64,000 bases of DNA from Deinococcus roseus (GCF_014646895.1 NZ_BMOD01000023.1:1-64000); one strand, 5' to 3'. Shown: positions 45,061 to 54,073, counted from the stretch's first letter. Numbers and translations are program-made. Notes: generated by a model from the letters alone, not told the origin.

Positions 45061-46395
45061 ATGAAGAAATTTGCCGCATTAAGCCTGATGCTGGGCTTAG
45101 GTTCATCCGCTTTTGCCGCCACCACCATCACCATTGCCACCGTCAACAACCCTGACATGGTGACCATGCAGAAGCTGACCCCAGAGTTTGAGAAAGCCTA
45201 CCCGGACATCAAGGTCAAATGGGTGGTCCTCCCTGAAAACGAACTGCGCCAGAAAATCACCCTGGACGTGGCTTCCGGAGCAGGCACTTTCGACATCGCC
45301 ACCGTGGGTGCCTACGAAGTGCCCATCTGGTCCAAGAACGGCTGGCTGGAAGACCTCAGTGCGCTCTTCAGCAAAAACGCTGACATCGCCAAAGACTACG
45401 AGCTCAGCGACGTGCTGGAACCCGTGCGCAAAGGCCTATCCTACAACGGGAAACTGCATGCGCTGCCCTTCTACGCCGAATCCAGCATGACCTTCTACCG
45501 CAAGGACCTGTTCCAGGCTGCCGGACTGAAGATGCCCGTGAAGCCCACCTGGACCCAGATCGAGCGTTTCGCCAAGGCCCTGCACAAACCCGAAAAAGGC
45601 CAGTACGGCATTTGCCTTCGCGGTCTGCCCGGCTGGGGTGAAAACATGGCTGTCTTCGGCACCGTGATGAACACCTACGGCGCACGCTGGTTTGACATGA
45701 ACTGGAACCCCCAGCTCAACAGCCCTGCCATGAAGCGCGCCCTGACCTTCTACTCCGGTCTGATCAAGAAGTACGGCCCTCCCGGAGTCACCTCCAACGG
45801 TTTCACCGAGAACCTGACCCTGTTCTCCCAGGGCAAATGCGGAATGTGGATCGACGCCACTGTGGCCGCAGGCTTCGTGACCGACCCCGCACAAAGCAAA
45901 GTGGTGAACTCTGTGGGCTTCGCCAACAGCCCCACTGGCCCTGGCACCCCCAAAGGCAGCAACTGGCTGTGGATCTGGTCCCTGGCCATCCCCAAATCCA
46001 CCACCCACGAAAACGAAGCCTTCAAGTTCATCACCTGGGCCACCAGCAAAGATTACATCGCACTGGTCGCCAAGGAGAAAGGCAACTGGGGCGCTGTGCC
46101 TCCAGGAACCCGCAACAGCACCTACGCCAACGCCAACTACCAGAAAGCAGCAGGTGCATTTGCCAACATCGTTCTGGACAGCATCAAGCGTGCTGACCCC
46201 ACCAATGCCACCAAAGACCCCGTGCCCTACACCGGCGTGCAGTTCGTGGGCATCCCCGAGTTCCAGGCGCTGGGCACCCAGGTCGGTCAGTACCTGGCAG
46301 GCGTCCTGAGCGGTCAGATGACCGTCGATCAGGCCCTCAAACAGAGCCAGGCTGCCGCAGAAAAAGTCTCCAAAGACGGCGGCTACCAGAAGTAA
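45061..46395 (+). CDS. Sugar-alcohol ABC transporter substrate-binding protein (SmoE/MtlE-like)
   Basis: The 444-aa periplasmic protein has the signal peptide MKKFAALSLMLGLGSSAFA and the body of a family 1 binding protein. WVVLPENELRQKITLDVASGAGTFDIATVGAYEVPIW is typical of polyol (mannitol/sorbitol) binding proteins. GGGAGG precedes the ATG. It leads an operon with two permeases, two dehydrogenases and a kinase, which supports a sugar alcohol as ligand. A strong hairpin follows the stop codon. Confidence 0.93.
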   Translation: MKKFAALSLMLGLGSSAFAATTITIATVNNPDMVTMQKLTPEFEKAYPDIKVKWVVLPENELRQKITLDVASGAGTFDIATVGAYEVPIWSKNGWLEDLSALFSKNADIAKDYELSDVLEPVRKGLSYNGKLHALPFYAESSMTFYRKDLFQAAGLKMPVKPTWTQIERFAKALHKPEKGQYGICLRGLPGWGENMAVFGTVMNTYGARWFDMNWNPQLNSPAMKRALTFYSGLIKKYGPPGVTSNGFTENLTLFSQGKCGMWIDATVAAGFVTDPAQSKVVNSVGFANSPTGPGTPKGSNWLWIWSLAIPKSTTHENEAFKFITWATSKDYIALVAKEKGNWGAVPPGTRNSTYANANYQKAAGAFANIVLDSIKRADPTNATKDPVPYTGVQFVGIPEFQALGTQVGQYLAGVLSGQMTVDQALKQSQAAAEKVSKDGGYQK

Positions 46396-46439
46396 TTCCA
46401 CTGGCTGACCTGCTGCATCCCATCGGACCATGACCCCAC

Positions 46440-46463
46440 GGGTGGAGGAACAATCCTCCACCC
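46440..46463 (+). terminator. Intra-operon hairpin after the binding-protein gene
   Basis: GGGTGGAGGA (46440-46449), loop ACAA, TCCTCCACCC (46454-46463), without a U-tract. Such hairpins protect the upstream mRNA and raise binding-protein levels relative to permeases. Confidence 0.6.
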
Positions 46464-46602
46464 CCACTTGCCCCTCCGCCGTGATCACACTCCATTTTTC
46501 CAGTGCAGGTCAGCCCTTTGTTTTTCGCCTTCTCTTTTTGGTGCGGGTCCAGACCCACCTTCCTCCACACCGTGGCCCGCATCCCCACAGAAAAGAGCCT
46601 TC

Positions 46603-47517
46603 ATGCTGAGCAAATCTGTATCCACAACACAAGAAACCAAAAAGAAACCCATCAACATTGCAGCGACTTTGCTGGTGTTGCCTGCGCTGGTCTACCTGAT
46701 TGTTTCCACCCAGGCCCCCTTCCTGATGACGGTGTACTACAGCTTCTTCAAGTGGAACCTCACCATCCCGGATGACCGCCCCTTCATCGGGCTGAGCAAT
46801 TACCTCTCGCTGTTCACCGACACCCAGAACCTGCACGTGATGCTGAACACCCTGGTCCTGATGCTCAGCGTGGTGGTGCTCACCATCCTGATCGGTGGGG
46901 GAGTGGCCCTCTTGCTGAACCGTCCTTTCCTGGGCCGTCCGGTGGTCAGAACCCTGTTCATCAGCTCTTTCCTGGTGATGCCCGTGGTGACCGCTGTGGT
47001 CTGGAAGAACATGCTGATGAACCCCGTGTTCGGCTTTTTCGCCTGGGTTTCACAGCAACTCGGTCTTCCTGCAGTGGATTACCTCTCCCAGTACCCCATG
47101 GCCAGCATCGTGGCAATGGTGACCTGGGAATGGACCCCTTTTGCTGCCCTGATTCTCTTGACCGGTCTGCAATCCATGCCTGAAGAGCAACTGGAAGCCG
47201 CCCGTCTGGACGGCTGCACCCCCTTGCAGGAATTCTGGTACATGCTGCTGCCCCACCTGTCCAAATCCCTGGAAGTGGTTGTTTTGCTGGAAACCATCTT
47301 CCTGATGCAGGTGTACGGGGAGATTTACACCGCAACTTCTGGCGGTCCTGGCATCTCCACCACCACCATCCCTTACTTCATCTACCAGAAAGCCTTTGCC
47401 GAGTACAACATCGGTCTGGCCTCCGCTGCCGGGGTGCTGGCCGTGCTGTTCACCAACCTGGTCTCCTCGGTGATCCTGCGCATGATTGGCCGCAACATTC
47501 AGGGAGTGAAAGCATGA
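46603..47517 (+). CDS. Sugar-alcohol ABC transporter permease (MalF/SmoF-like)
   Basis: The 304-aa inner-membrane permease has six predicted segments and the EAA loop LEAARLDGCTPLQEFWYMLLPHL. I start it at the ATG at 46603 (MLSKSVSTTQETKKKPINIAATLL); the ribosome site AAAAGAG is weak, and the frame is open upstream to 46468 through non-permease-like sequence. It overlaps the next permease by four bases. Confidence 0.93.
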   Translation: MLSKSVSTTQETKKKPINIAATLLVLPALVYLIVSTQAPFLMTVYYSFFKWNLTIPDDRPFIGLSNYLSLFTDTQNLHVMLNTLVLMLSVVVLTILIGGGVALLLNRPFLGRPVVRTLFISSFLVMPVVTAVVWKNMLMNPVFGFFAWVSQQLGLPAVDYLSQYPMASIVAMVTWEWTPFAALILLTGLQSMPEEQLEAARLDGCTPLQEFWYMLLPHLSKSLEVVVLLETIFLMQVYGEIYTATSGGPGISTTTIPYFIYQKAFAEYNIGLASAAGVLAVLFTNLVSSVILRMIGRNIQGVKA

Positions 47518-48377
47518 GCACCCTTCGTGAAACCACCGTTCGCCAGAGCGACAACGGCAAGAAAACCGCTGCCATGGTGCAAGGTTCCCTGCTGACCGTC
47601 CTCACCTACCTGGTGCTGTTCCTGTTCCTGTTCCCCCTGATCTGGATGATTGCTGCAGGCTTCAAAACCGAAGCGCAGGCGTTCGCCAGCCCACCCATCT
47701 TCTTCTTCACCCCCACCCTGGAGAACTTTTCCAGAGCGCTGGAAACCTACGGCCCCTTTCTGAAGAATTCCATCCTGATTGTGGGCGGATCCACGCTGCT
47801 GGCTTTCATTCTGGGTGTGCCCGCAGGATTTGCCATGGCCCTGTACCCTGGAGCCAGAACCAAGAGCACGTTGTTGTGGATGCTGTCCACCAAAATGATG
47901 CCTCCCGTCGGGGTGATTGTTCCCCTGTTCCTGATCTTCCGGGATGCCAAACTGCTGGACACCCACTTTGGATTGATCTTGATGTTCACCACCATCAATT
48001 TGCCCCTGGTGGTCTGGATGGTTCACTCCTACATCAGTGAAATTCCCTTCGGCATTTTTGAAGCTGCCAAGGTGGACGGGGCCAGCATGTTCCAGGAGTT
48101 CTTCCAGGTCGCGATGCCTCTGGCCCTGCCCGGCATTGCCTCCACTGCCCTGCTCTGTGTGATCTTCGCCTGGAACGAAGTGTTCTTTGCACTCAACCTG
48201 ACCTCTTCAGACGCTTCACCGCTTTCGGTGTACATCAGTTCCTTCAAGACCTCTGAAGGCCTGTTCTGGGCACAGATGTCTGCCGCAGCCACACTCACCA
48301 TTGCCCCCGTGATGATTTTTGGCTGGTTTGCCCAGAAACAGCTGATTCGCGGTCTGACCTTCGGAGCTGTGAAATGA
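47514..48377 (+). CDS. Sugar-alcohol ABC transporter permease (MalG/SmoG-like)
   Basis: The 287-aa partner permease, with the EAA loop FEAAKVDGASMFQEFFQVAMPLALPG. Starts within the stop of the upstream permease and ends within the start of the dehydrogenase gene (four-base overlaps). Its sequence is nearly duplicated in the orphan gene at 40808. No ATPase gene is in the operon, so a shared MsmK-like ATPase is needed. Confidence 0.94.
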   Translation: MSTLRETTVRQSDNGKKTAAMVQGSLLTVLTYLVLFLFLFPLIWMIAAGFKTEAQAFASPPIFFFTPTLENFSRALETYGPFLKNSILIVGGSTLLAFILGVPAGFAMALYPGARTKSTLLWMLSTKMMPPVGVIVPLFLIFRDAKLLDTHFGLILMFTTINLPLVVWMVHSYISEIPFGIFEAAKVDGASMFQEFFQVAMPLALPGIASTALLCVIFAWNEVFFALNLTSSDASPLSVYISSFKTSEGLFWAQMSAAATLTIAPVMIFGWFAQKQLIRGLTFGAVK

Positions 48378-49420
48378 CCAACATGCACGCTGCCCTGATC
48401 ACTGCCCCCCACACCATCGAATATCAGGAAGTGCCCCTGCCCGAAGTGGGCCCAGCCGATGTGCTGATCAAAGTTGAACTTGCTGGCGTGTGCGGCACCG
48501 ACGCCCACCTTTTAGAAGGCCACTTCAACGCCAAACTCCCCCTCATCCCCGGCCACGAAATCGTGGGCCGGGTGGTGGCCCTCGGCAAAGACGTGCGGGG
48601 ATTTTACGAGGGACAGCGGGTGGTGCTGGACCCGGACCTGAACTGTGGAACCTGCATGATGTGCCAGAAAGGCATGCGCCACCAGTGCCTGCATTACGAG
48701 GCCATTGGCGTGACCCGAGCAGGGGGATTTGCAGAATACGTTCTGGCCCCCGCCAGTGTGGTCTACGACGCCAACGACCTGGAGCCTGAAGTTGCCGTGT
48801 TTGCAGAGCCACTGGGCTGTGTGGCCTGGGGCATCACCCGCCTGAAGCCCGAACCCGGTTCCACTGCACTGTTGTACGGAGCCGGAGGGATTGGGCTCCT
48901 TTTGATGCAGGCCCTCCTGGCCTCCGGGGTGAGTGAAATTGCCGTGGTGGACACCCAGCCTGCCCGCCTCAAGCTGGCCCAGGAGCTTGGAGCCACCCAT
49001 GCTTTCCAGGCTTCCGAAAGCACCAACCAGCAGCTCAAAGATTTGTTCCCCCATGGGTTCGATGTGGTCACCGAAGCCACCGGGGTGCCGAGGGTGCAGC
49101 AGGCCATGATTGATCAGGCGATTGCAGGCGGGAAAATCCTCATTTTCGGGGTGGCCCCGGAGGACGCGAAAATCGAAGTGAGCCCCTACGAGATCTTCCG
49201 CAAGGATTTGACCGTGCTGGGCAGCTTTTCTTTGAACAGCACCATCCCGCTGGCTTTGCGCTGGATGCGCTCGGGGCAAGTGAAAGTCAAAGAGCTCATC
49301 ACCGACACCCTGCCATTGGGTAAACTGCATGAAGCCATCGGGCAAAAAATCACGGCTTCCGCTGGATCCATCAAATCCATCGTCTCGCCCAGCGAGGTGC
49401 TGTCGGGGGTGTTGAAATGA
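48374..49420 (+). CDS. Zinc-dependent medium-chain polyol dehydrogenase
   Basis: The 348-aa enzyme oxidises a sugar alcohol to a ketose with NAD+. Catalytic-zinc ligands are Cys40 (GVCGTDAH), His61 and Glu62 (PGHE). The structural zinc lobe has Cys91, Cys94, Cys97 and Cys105. The Rossmann motif YGAGGIGLLLMQ is followed by VVDTQPARLKLAQELGA, whose Asp suggests NAD over NADP. It resembles sorbitol, L-iditol or arabitol dehydrogenases; which polyol cannot be read. Four-base overlaps on both sides. Confidence 0.93.
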   Translation: MTNMHAALITAPHTIEYQEVPLPEVGPADVLIKVELAGVCGTDAHLLEGHFNAKLPLIPGHEIVGRVVALGKDVRGFYEGQRVVLDPDLNCGTCMMCQKGMRHQCLHYEAIGVTRAGGFAEYVLAPASVVYDANDLEPEVAVFAEPLGCVAWGITRLKPEPGSTALLYGAGGIGLLLMQALLASGVSEIAVVDTQPARLKLAQELGATHAFQASESTNQQLKDLFPHGFDVVTEATGVPRVQQAMIDQAIAGGKILIFGVAPEDAKIEVSPYEIFRKDLTVLGSFSLNSTIPLALRWMRSGQVKVKELITDTLPLGKLHEAIGQKITASAGSIKSIVSPSEVLSGVLK

Positions 49421-50166
49421 GTGCTTTCGATCTGCAAGGCAAAGTCTGCATCGTCACCGGAGGGGCCCAGGGCATCGGGTACGCCATCAGCCAGGACCTC
49501 GTTCAGCATGGGGCCACCGTCTACATTGTGGACCTCAACCATGAAGTCGGAGAAAAAGCCGCAAGCGCTCTGGGGGCACACTTCAAGACCCTCAACGTCA
49601 CCGATTCAGACCAGGTGAATGCAGTGTTCCAGCAGATCATCCAGGAAGCCGGACAGGTGGATGTGCTGGTCAACAATGCAGGAATCGTGCGGAACACCCC
49701 GGCAGAAAGCACCTCTGACAACGAATGGAACCTGATCATGAAGGTCAACCTGGATGGGGTGTTTGCCTGCTGCAGGGCCATCTCCCACCACATGCTCTCC
49801 CGCGGTTCGGGCAGCATCATCAACATCGCCAGCATGAGCGGCATCATCTCCAACCACCCGCAACCCCAGGCCGCTTACAACACCAGCAAAGCTGCCGTGA
49901 TCATGCTCACCAAATCACTGGCCGGAGAATGGGCTGCCAGAGGGGTGCGCGTCAACGCCATTGCCCCTGGTTATGTGGCCACCCCCCTCACCAAAAAAGG
50001 CATGGAAACCGAAGAATGGCGCAAGGTGTGGCTGGACACCATCCCCATGGGCCGCCTCGCAGAACCCGAAGAAATCGGGCCTTCCGTGGTGTACCTTGCC
50101 TCAAAAGCCAGCAGTTACGTGACTGGCAGTGTGCTCACCGTGGATGGTGGCTACACCATATGGTGA
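49417..50166 (+). CDS. Short-chain dehydrogenase/reductase, polyol type
   Basis: The 249-aa SDR has the nucleotide motif VTGGAQGIG (14-21), NNAG, catalytic Ser139, Tyr154 and Lys158 (YNTSKAA) and Asp39, which favours NAD. Similar enzymes (SmoS, galactitol or arabitol dehydrogenase) work beside MDR dehydrogenases in polyol pathways, so the two may handle different positions or different sugar alcohols. It is coupled to the preceding gene by a four-base overlap. Confidence 0.93.
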   Translation: MSAFDLQGKVCIVTGGAQGIGYAISQDLVQHGATVYIVDLNHEVGEKAASALGAHFKTLNVTDSDQVNAVFQQIIQEAGQVDVLVNNAGIVRNTPAESTSDNEWNLIMKVNLDGVFACCRAISHHMLSRGSGSIINIASMSGIISNHPQPQAAYNTSKAAVIMLTKSLAGEWAARGVRVNAIAPGYVATPLTKKGMETEEWRKVWLDTIPMGRLAEPEEIGPSVVYLASKASSYVTGSVLTVDGGYTIW

Positions 50167-50228
50167 GCCTGCTCCATCAGGCTTTCTCTTTCAATGCTCC
50201 CCCCGTTGCAGGGTGGGGGCTTTCTTTT
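50166..50228 (+). terminator. Two tandem hairpins between the SDR and kinase genes
   Basis: First: AGCCTG (50166-50171), loop CTCCAT, CAGGCT (50178-50183), then TTCTCTTTC. Second: GCTCCCCCC (50196-50204) with GGGTGGGGGC (50211-50220), then TTTCTTTT. They probably reduce, but need not stop, transcription into the kinase gene, since no separate promoter is obvious in the 75-base gap. Confidence 0.6.
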
Positions 50229-50241
50229 CTGGGAGGGTATC

Positions 50242-51744
50242 ATGCCTGAACTTCTGCTGGGAATCGATGTGGGCACCGGAAGCACCAAAGGCGTTTTGAC
50301 TGACCTGCAAGGCAACATTATGAAGACCCATGTGATTGAACACGGGGTCAGCACACCCCATCCGGGCTGGGCTGAGCAGGACGCGGACCAGATCTGGTGG
50401 GGAGACGTGGTGCAGGTGTGCCGCCATTTGCTGGACGGCGCTCCTCACCAGGGAGCAGATGTGGTGGCGGTGGCTGTGAGTGCCATTGGCCCCTGTTTGT
50501 TGCCCTTAGATGAACAGGGGAGACCCCTGCGTCCGGGCATCCTGTACGGCGTGGACACCCGTGCCACTGCGGAAATTGAAGAACTGAATGCCCTGCTGGG
50601 CGAGGAGAACATCTTTCGGTTCAGCCAGATGCAGTTCACCTCGCAGGCCATCGGTCCCAAAATCCGCTGGTTGCAAAAGCACGAACCGGAAGTCTGGAAA
50701 GCAACCCGCACCCTCACCACCGCCAGCAGTTATCTGGTGTTCCAGCTGACCGGAAAGCACGTGATGGACCGCCACACCGCCAGCCATTACATGCCCCTGA
50801 TGGACAGCCAGACGTTGCAATGGAGTGACACTTACGCAGAGCACATCTGCCCGCTGTCCATGCTTCCAGAGCTGGGCTGGAGCGATGAACTCGCTGGAGC
50901 AGTCACCCCTGCTGCCGCCGAAATCACGGGTCTGAAAGCCGGAACCCCCGTCACGGTGGGTGCAGTGGATGCCCTCAGTGAGGGCCTCAGTGTAGGTGTG
51001 TCAGAGCCCGGCGACCTGATGGTGATGTATGGGAGCACCACTTTTTTCATTCTGGTGCAGGACACCCCAACCCCTGACCCCAGGGTGTGGACGGTGGGGG
51101 GCGCTTTTGCAGGGCAACACAATCTGGCCGCAGGCATGGCCACCACTGGAGCGTTGACGGGCTGGTTCAAGCATCAACTGGCAGGGGACAGAAGCTTTTC
51201 TGAATTGTTTCAGGAAGCGACCACCATTCAGGCAGGATCAGAAGGACTGCTGGTGCTCCCGTACTTCAGCGGCGAGCGCACTCCCGTCAATGACCCACGG
51301 GCCAGTGGTATTTTTGCGGGACTGACGCTCTTGCACACCCGCGCTCACCTGTTCCGGGCCATACTGGAAGGGGTGGCTTTTGGCATCCGGCACAACCTGG
51401 AAGCCTTTTCAGACCTGGGTGCAAGCATCAAACGCATTGTGGCAGTGGGAGGAGGTGCACAAAGCACCTTCTGGCCCCAGATGGTCAGCGACGTGTGCGG
51501 GGTGGAGCAGATCCTGCCCAGAACCACGGTGGGAGCCAGTTACGGAAATGCTTTCCTGGCGGGCCTTGCCACTGGACGCTTGCAAAAAGCAGATTTGCAG
51601 CACTGGGCACAGGCCAGAGAGGTGCTGCGACCAGACAGAAGCAATCATGCCATCTACAGCGAACTGTATCCGCAGTATCTGGCCCTGTACCAGAACAACC
51701 GTGAAGTGATGCACCAGTTGCATGCTTTTCGGGACAGGCATTGA
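50242..51744 (+). CDS. FGGY-family carbohydrate kinase (xylulokinase-like)
   Basis: The 500-aa cytosolic kinase begins MPELLLGIDVGTGSTKGVLTD, the ATP-binding start of the family; GGGAGGG at 50231-50237 fixes the ATG at 50242. AVGGGAQSTFWPQMVSDVCG is the second FGGY signature. It would phosphorylate the ketose made by the dehydrogenases (for example xylulose or ribulose) and feed the pentose-phosphate pathway; fructose from mannitol or sorbitol would more often use another kinase family, which hints at a pentitol as substrate. Confidence 0.92.
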   Translation: MPELLLGIDVGTGSTKGVLTDLQGNIMKTHVIEHGVSTPHPGWAEQDADQIWWGDVVQVCRHLLDGAPHQGADVVAVAVSAIGPCLLPLDEQGRPLRPGILYGVDTRATAEIEELNALLGEENIFRFSQMQFTSQAIGPKIRWLQKHEPEVWKATRTLTTASSYLVFQLTGKHVMDRHTASHYMPLMDSQTLQWSDTYAEHICPLSMLPELGWSDELAGAVTPAAAEITGLKAGTPVTVGAVDALSEGLSVGVSEPGDLMVMYGSTTFFILVQDTPTPDPRVWTVGGAFAGQHNLAAGMATTGALTGWFKHQLAGDRSFSELFQEATTIQAGSEGLLVLPYFSGERTPVNDPRASGIFAGLTLLHTRAHLFRAILEGVAFGIRHNLEAFSDLGASIKRIVAVGGGAQSTFWPQMVSDVCGVEQILPRTTVGASYGNAFLAGLATGRLQKADLQHWAQAREVLRPDRSNHAIYSELYPQYLALYQNNREVMHQLHAFRDRH

Positions 51745-51778
51745 TTTTCACGAACCTCAAGGGTGTTGCCGTTGAGAA

Positions 51779-51820
51779 AAGAAGCGTGAGAGGAGGATGG
51801 AGTCAACCCTCCTGCTTCTT
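51779..51820 (+). terminator. Hairpin after the polyol operon
   Basis: AAGAAGC (51779-51785) pairs with GCTTCTT (51814-51820), and AGGAGG (51791-51796) with CCTCCT (51808-51813), with a five-base bulge; AGATTT follows. The rest of the 264-base gap to 52009 shows no gene. Confidence 0.6.
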
Positions 51821-52008
51821 AGATTTAAATAGACAATAAATTCACAAGCTTAATCCAGCCTTCTGGGCAGCTCAGGATCAGCATGTGGAGCTGCCTTTCT
51901 GCATTGCCTTTACCCCCCATGAACGATGGATGCTGAAGTGTAGTTTCATGATCCGCTGTGACAATAAAGTGTTGACTTTTTGCCAGAACTCGCATGTTGT
52001 CCTTCCTT

Positions 52009-52437
52009 TCACTTCAGAGGGTTGTTTTCATTTTCCAGCATGCGTTGCAGCAGGGAATAGAGCACTTCACGTTCCTGTTCGTTCAGAGGTGCAAAAGAAG
52101 CTTGCAGCACAGGCATCACCACATGGTATCCAGCCTGCAACAGGGCTTCTCCAGCAGCGGTCAGGCGGTGTCGGATGGCCCGTCCTGGTCCTGCGGTGCG
52201 GGTGATCAGGCCCTGGGCCAGCAGCCTTGAAGACAACTCTCCAAAAGCCTGATCGGTCTGGAAGGTCAGCTGGGCCAGCTTGCGGGCCGGAGCATCCGGG
52301 TTGTTGCCGATGGCCCTCAAAGCATCCCACTGGGAGAGGGTGGTGTGGATGGTTTTCAGTTGCTGGTCCAGCAACCGGTGGTGCCGGTATTGAACCTGTT
52401 TGATGCTGCGACCAAGGTCCTGCAGGGTGGGTGTCAT
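52009..52437 (-). CDS. MarR-family regulator
   Basis: The 142-aa winged-helix protein has the MarR layout: helix-rich ends and a central LSQWDALRAIGNNPDAPARKLAQLTFQTDQAFGELSSRLLAQGLITRTAGPGRAIRHRLT-like DNA-binding region (about residues 34-93). TAAGAT (minus strand, 52444-52449) ends six bases before the ATG and there is no ribosome site: leaderless. It is divergent from an alpha/beta hydrolase gene and probably represses it. Confidence 0.92.
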   Translation of the reverse strand: MTPTLQDLGRSIKQVQYRHHRLLDQQLKTIHTTLSQWDALRAIGNNPDAPARKLAQLTFQTDQAFGELSSRLLAQGLITRTAGPGRAIRHRLTAAGEALLQAGYHVVMPVLQASFAPLNEQEREVLYSLLQRMLENENNPLK

Positions 52438-52464
52438 GCTGACATCTTAAACGATCAGTGTGTA

Positions 52465-52496
52465 AGGTTGATTATATAAGGAACCTGATATAGAAT
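52465..52496 (+). promoter_or_regulatory. Hydrolase promoter with overlapping MarR-type palindrome
   Basis: TTGATT (52468-52473) and TAGAAT (52491-52496) are spaced by 17 bp. AGGTT (52465-52469) and AACCT (52482-52486) form an inverted repeat over the promoter, a plausible site for the divergent MarR protein. Confidence 0.5.
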
Positions 52497-52546
52497 GTTG
52501 GCATCAAACCACTGAACCTTGCGGGTGTTCAGGAAAAGGATTCATC

Positions 52547-53350
52547 ATGACTGCAAATTCAACCCAAAACATCAGCACCCAGAACATTGCCTCCGGACTT
52601 CAGATTCTTCAACTTTCTGCAGGGCTCACCCTGACAGTGCAAATTCTTGGACAGGGAAGCCCTGTGTTGCTCCTGCATGGTGGTGGCGGTCCTCAGGTGC
52701 TGCAGGTTTTTGCCCAGCGCCTGGCCCAGCGGCACCAGGTGTTCATTCCCATTCATCCGGGTTTTTCAGGAACCCACCGCCCTGAACAACACAACACCAT
52801 CAAAGATCTGGCTGCCACTTACGCGACTTTTCTGCAACACCTGAACCTGCAAGAGGTGGTGGTGATGGGATTTTCCATGGGCGGCTGGATTGCCAGTGAA
52901 CTGGTGCTGCACGATTCCTCCAGAATCGGCAAACTGGTGCTGGTCAATGCCGTGGGCATCGAGGTGCCCGGTCACCCGGTGACCGATGTGTTCAACGTGA
53001 CCCCCGCAGAACTGGCCCGCCTGAGTTTCCACCGCCCGGAAGCCGTTCAGCAGGTGCCCCTCACCCCGGAATTGATGGCTTTGCGGGCTGCCAATTTCGC
53101 CACCCTGGCCCTCTACGACCAGAACCTGAAAATGGCCGATCCCAACCTGCATCCCAGACTGTCTGAAGTGCAGGTTCCCGTGCTGGTGACCTGGGGCGAA
53201 AGCGACGGCATTGTGGATCTCACCTATGGACAGGCTTATGCTGCAGCTTTCCCACAGGCCCAATTTGTGACCATTCCTGAAGCTGGCCACCAGCCCCAGG
53301 TGGAGCAGCCCGACCGTTTGCTGACTGCCCTGCAAAGCTTCTTGCAATAA
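52547..53350 (+). CDS. Alpha/beta hydrolase
   Basis: The 267-aa protein has the oxyanion motif LLLHGGGGP (~41-49), the nucleophile elbow MGFSMGG (Ser110), acid Asp220 in GESDGIV and base His248 in EAGHQP. The short cap suggests a small-molecule esterase, lactonase or C-C hydrolase; the substrate is unknown. AGGAAAAGGA lies upstream of the ATG. A perfect hairpin follows the gene. Confidence 0.92.
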   Translation: MTANSTQNISTQNIASGLQILQLSAGLTLTVQILGQGSPVLLLHGGGGPQVLQVFAQRLAQRHQVFIPIHPGFSGTHRPEQHNTIKDLAATYATFLQHLNLQEVVVMGFSMGGWIASELVLHDSSRIGKLVLVNAVGIEVPGHPVTDVFNVTPAELARLSFHRPEAVQQVPLTPELMALRAANFATLALYDQNLKMADPNLHPRLSEVQVPVLVTWGESDGIVDLTYGQAYAAAFPQAQFVTIPEAGHQPQVEQPDRLLTALQSFLQ

Positions 53351-53397
53351 AAATAAATCGCAACCAGCAGACTGCTGATTCTCCTGAGTTCCCAGGC

Positions 53398-53440
53398 GAT
53401 CACAAGGCCCCAGAGGTGTATTTTCTGGGGCCTTGTGATC
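53398..53440. terminator. Perfect 17-bp hairpin between convergent genes
   Basis: 53398-53414 and 53424-53440 are exact reverse complements (GATCACAAGGCCCCAGA) with a 9-base loop. Neither strand has a U-tract after it. It separates the hydrolase from the convergent small membrane-protein gene. Confidence 0.7.
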
Positions 53441-53488
53441 AAAAGCATCAACAACAGAAATTTATTTTTTGCGTTCCGGCTGTTCCAG

Positions 53489-53653
53489 CTATTTTTTGCG
53501 CTCCACCATGGAAATGCCTGCAAAACCCACAATCACCAGGACGGGTCCTATGGCTTGCAACCATTTCAGCTCAAACAGGCTGCCAAACAGGGAAGAGGCC
53601 AGACCCAGCATGATCACATAGGTCATGAAATCGATGGTCGAGGTGCGTTGCAT
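53489..53653 (-). CDS. Small membrane protein, 54 aa
   Basis: The sequence MQRTSTIDFMTYVIMLGLASSLFGSL... has a membrane segment at ~11-27, a short loop FELKWLQAIG, a second segment at ~35-48 (VLVIVGFAGI), and ends VERKK. AAGGAG lies seven bases before the ATG, and third codon positions look coding. A two-helix hairpin inner-membrane protein with both ends probably cytosolic. No family recognised. It lies alone between a hairpin and a low-GC gap. Confidence 0.65.
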   Translation of the reverse strand: MQRTSTIDFMTYVIMLGLASSLFGSLFELKWLQAIGPVLVIVGFAGISMVERKK

Positions 53654-53857
53654 TTGAACTCCTTGCAGCCAGCGGGCAAAGGACTGGCCTGATTGGGGTC
53701 AGTATAGCATTTTGTGTCCATCAAAAAGCTTCACATCTGTATTTAAATATAATTTTCACAAATAAAAACAATTGATTTTTGATTCACAATCCACACATCA
53801 GGACATGCCCAGGATTTTGGAACATATGTTTGCAAGAATCAATGGATTGGCCATCCC

Positions 53858-54073
53858 TCAGTCTGCCAGCACCTTTGCGGACCAGTTTTCAATTTTGCTG
53901 CGCCACTCAGGATGGAGTTCCAGAAACAACATCAGCCAGGCCTGGTAAGAGGTGTTCAATTGCCAGGGAAGTGCAGAGCCATCAATCGGTTGGCCATGCA
54001 ACAGCACATCGTAAACGGTGGCCACTTCGCGGGTCAGGGCGTTACGTTGGGTGCGTTTCAGCAGGTCCTGCAA
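53858..54073 (-). CDS. Downstream half of a split reading frame, 71 aa
   Basis: The frame reads LQDLLKRTQRNALTREVATVYDVLLHGQPIDGSALPWQLNTSYQAWLMLFLELHPEW... and has codon use typical of real genes here. Its only possible start is a TTG at 54073 directly after a TAG and without a ribosome site. It overlaps the end of the 113-aa frame by 16 bases. The simplest explanation is that both are one ~180-aa gene broken by a frameshift inside 54058-54073; translation coupling is the alternative. Function unknown. Confidence 0.5.
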   Translation of the reverse strand: MQDLLKRTQRNALTREVATVYDVLLHGQPIDGSALPWQLNTSYQAWLMLFLELHPEWRSKIENWSAKVLAD

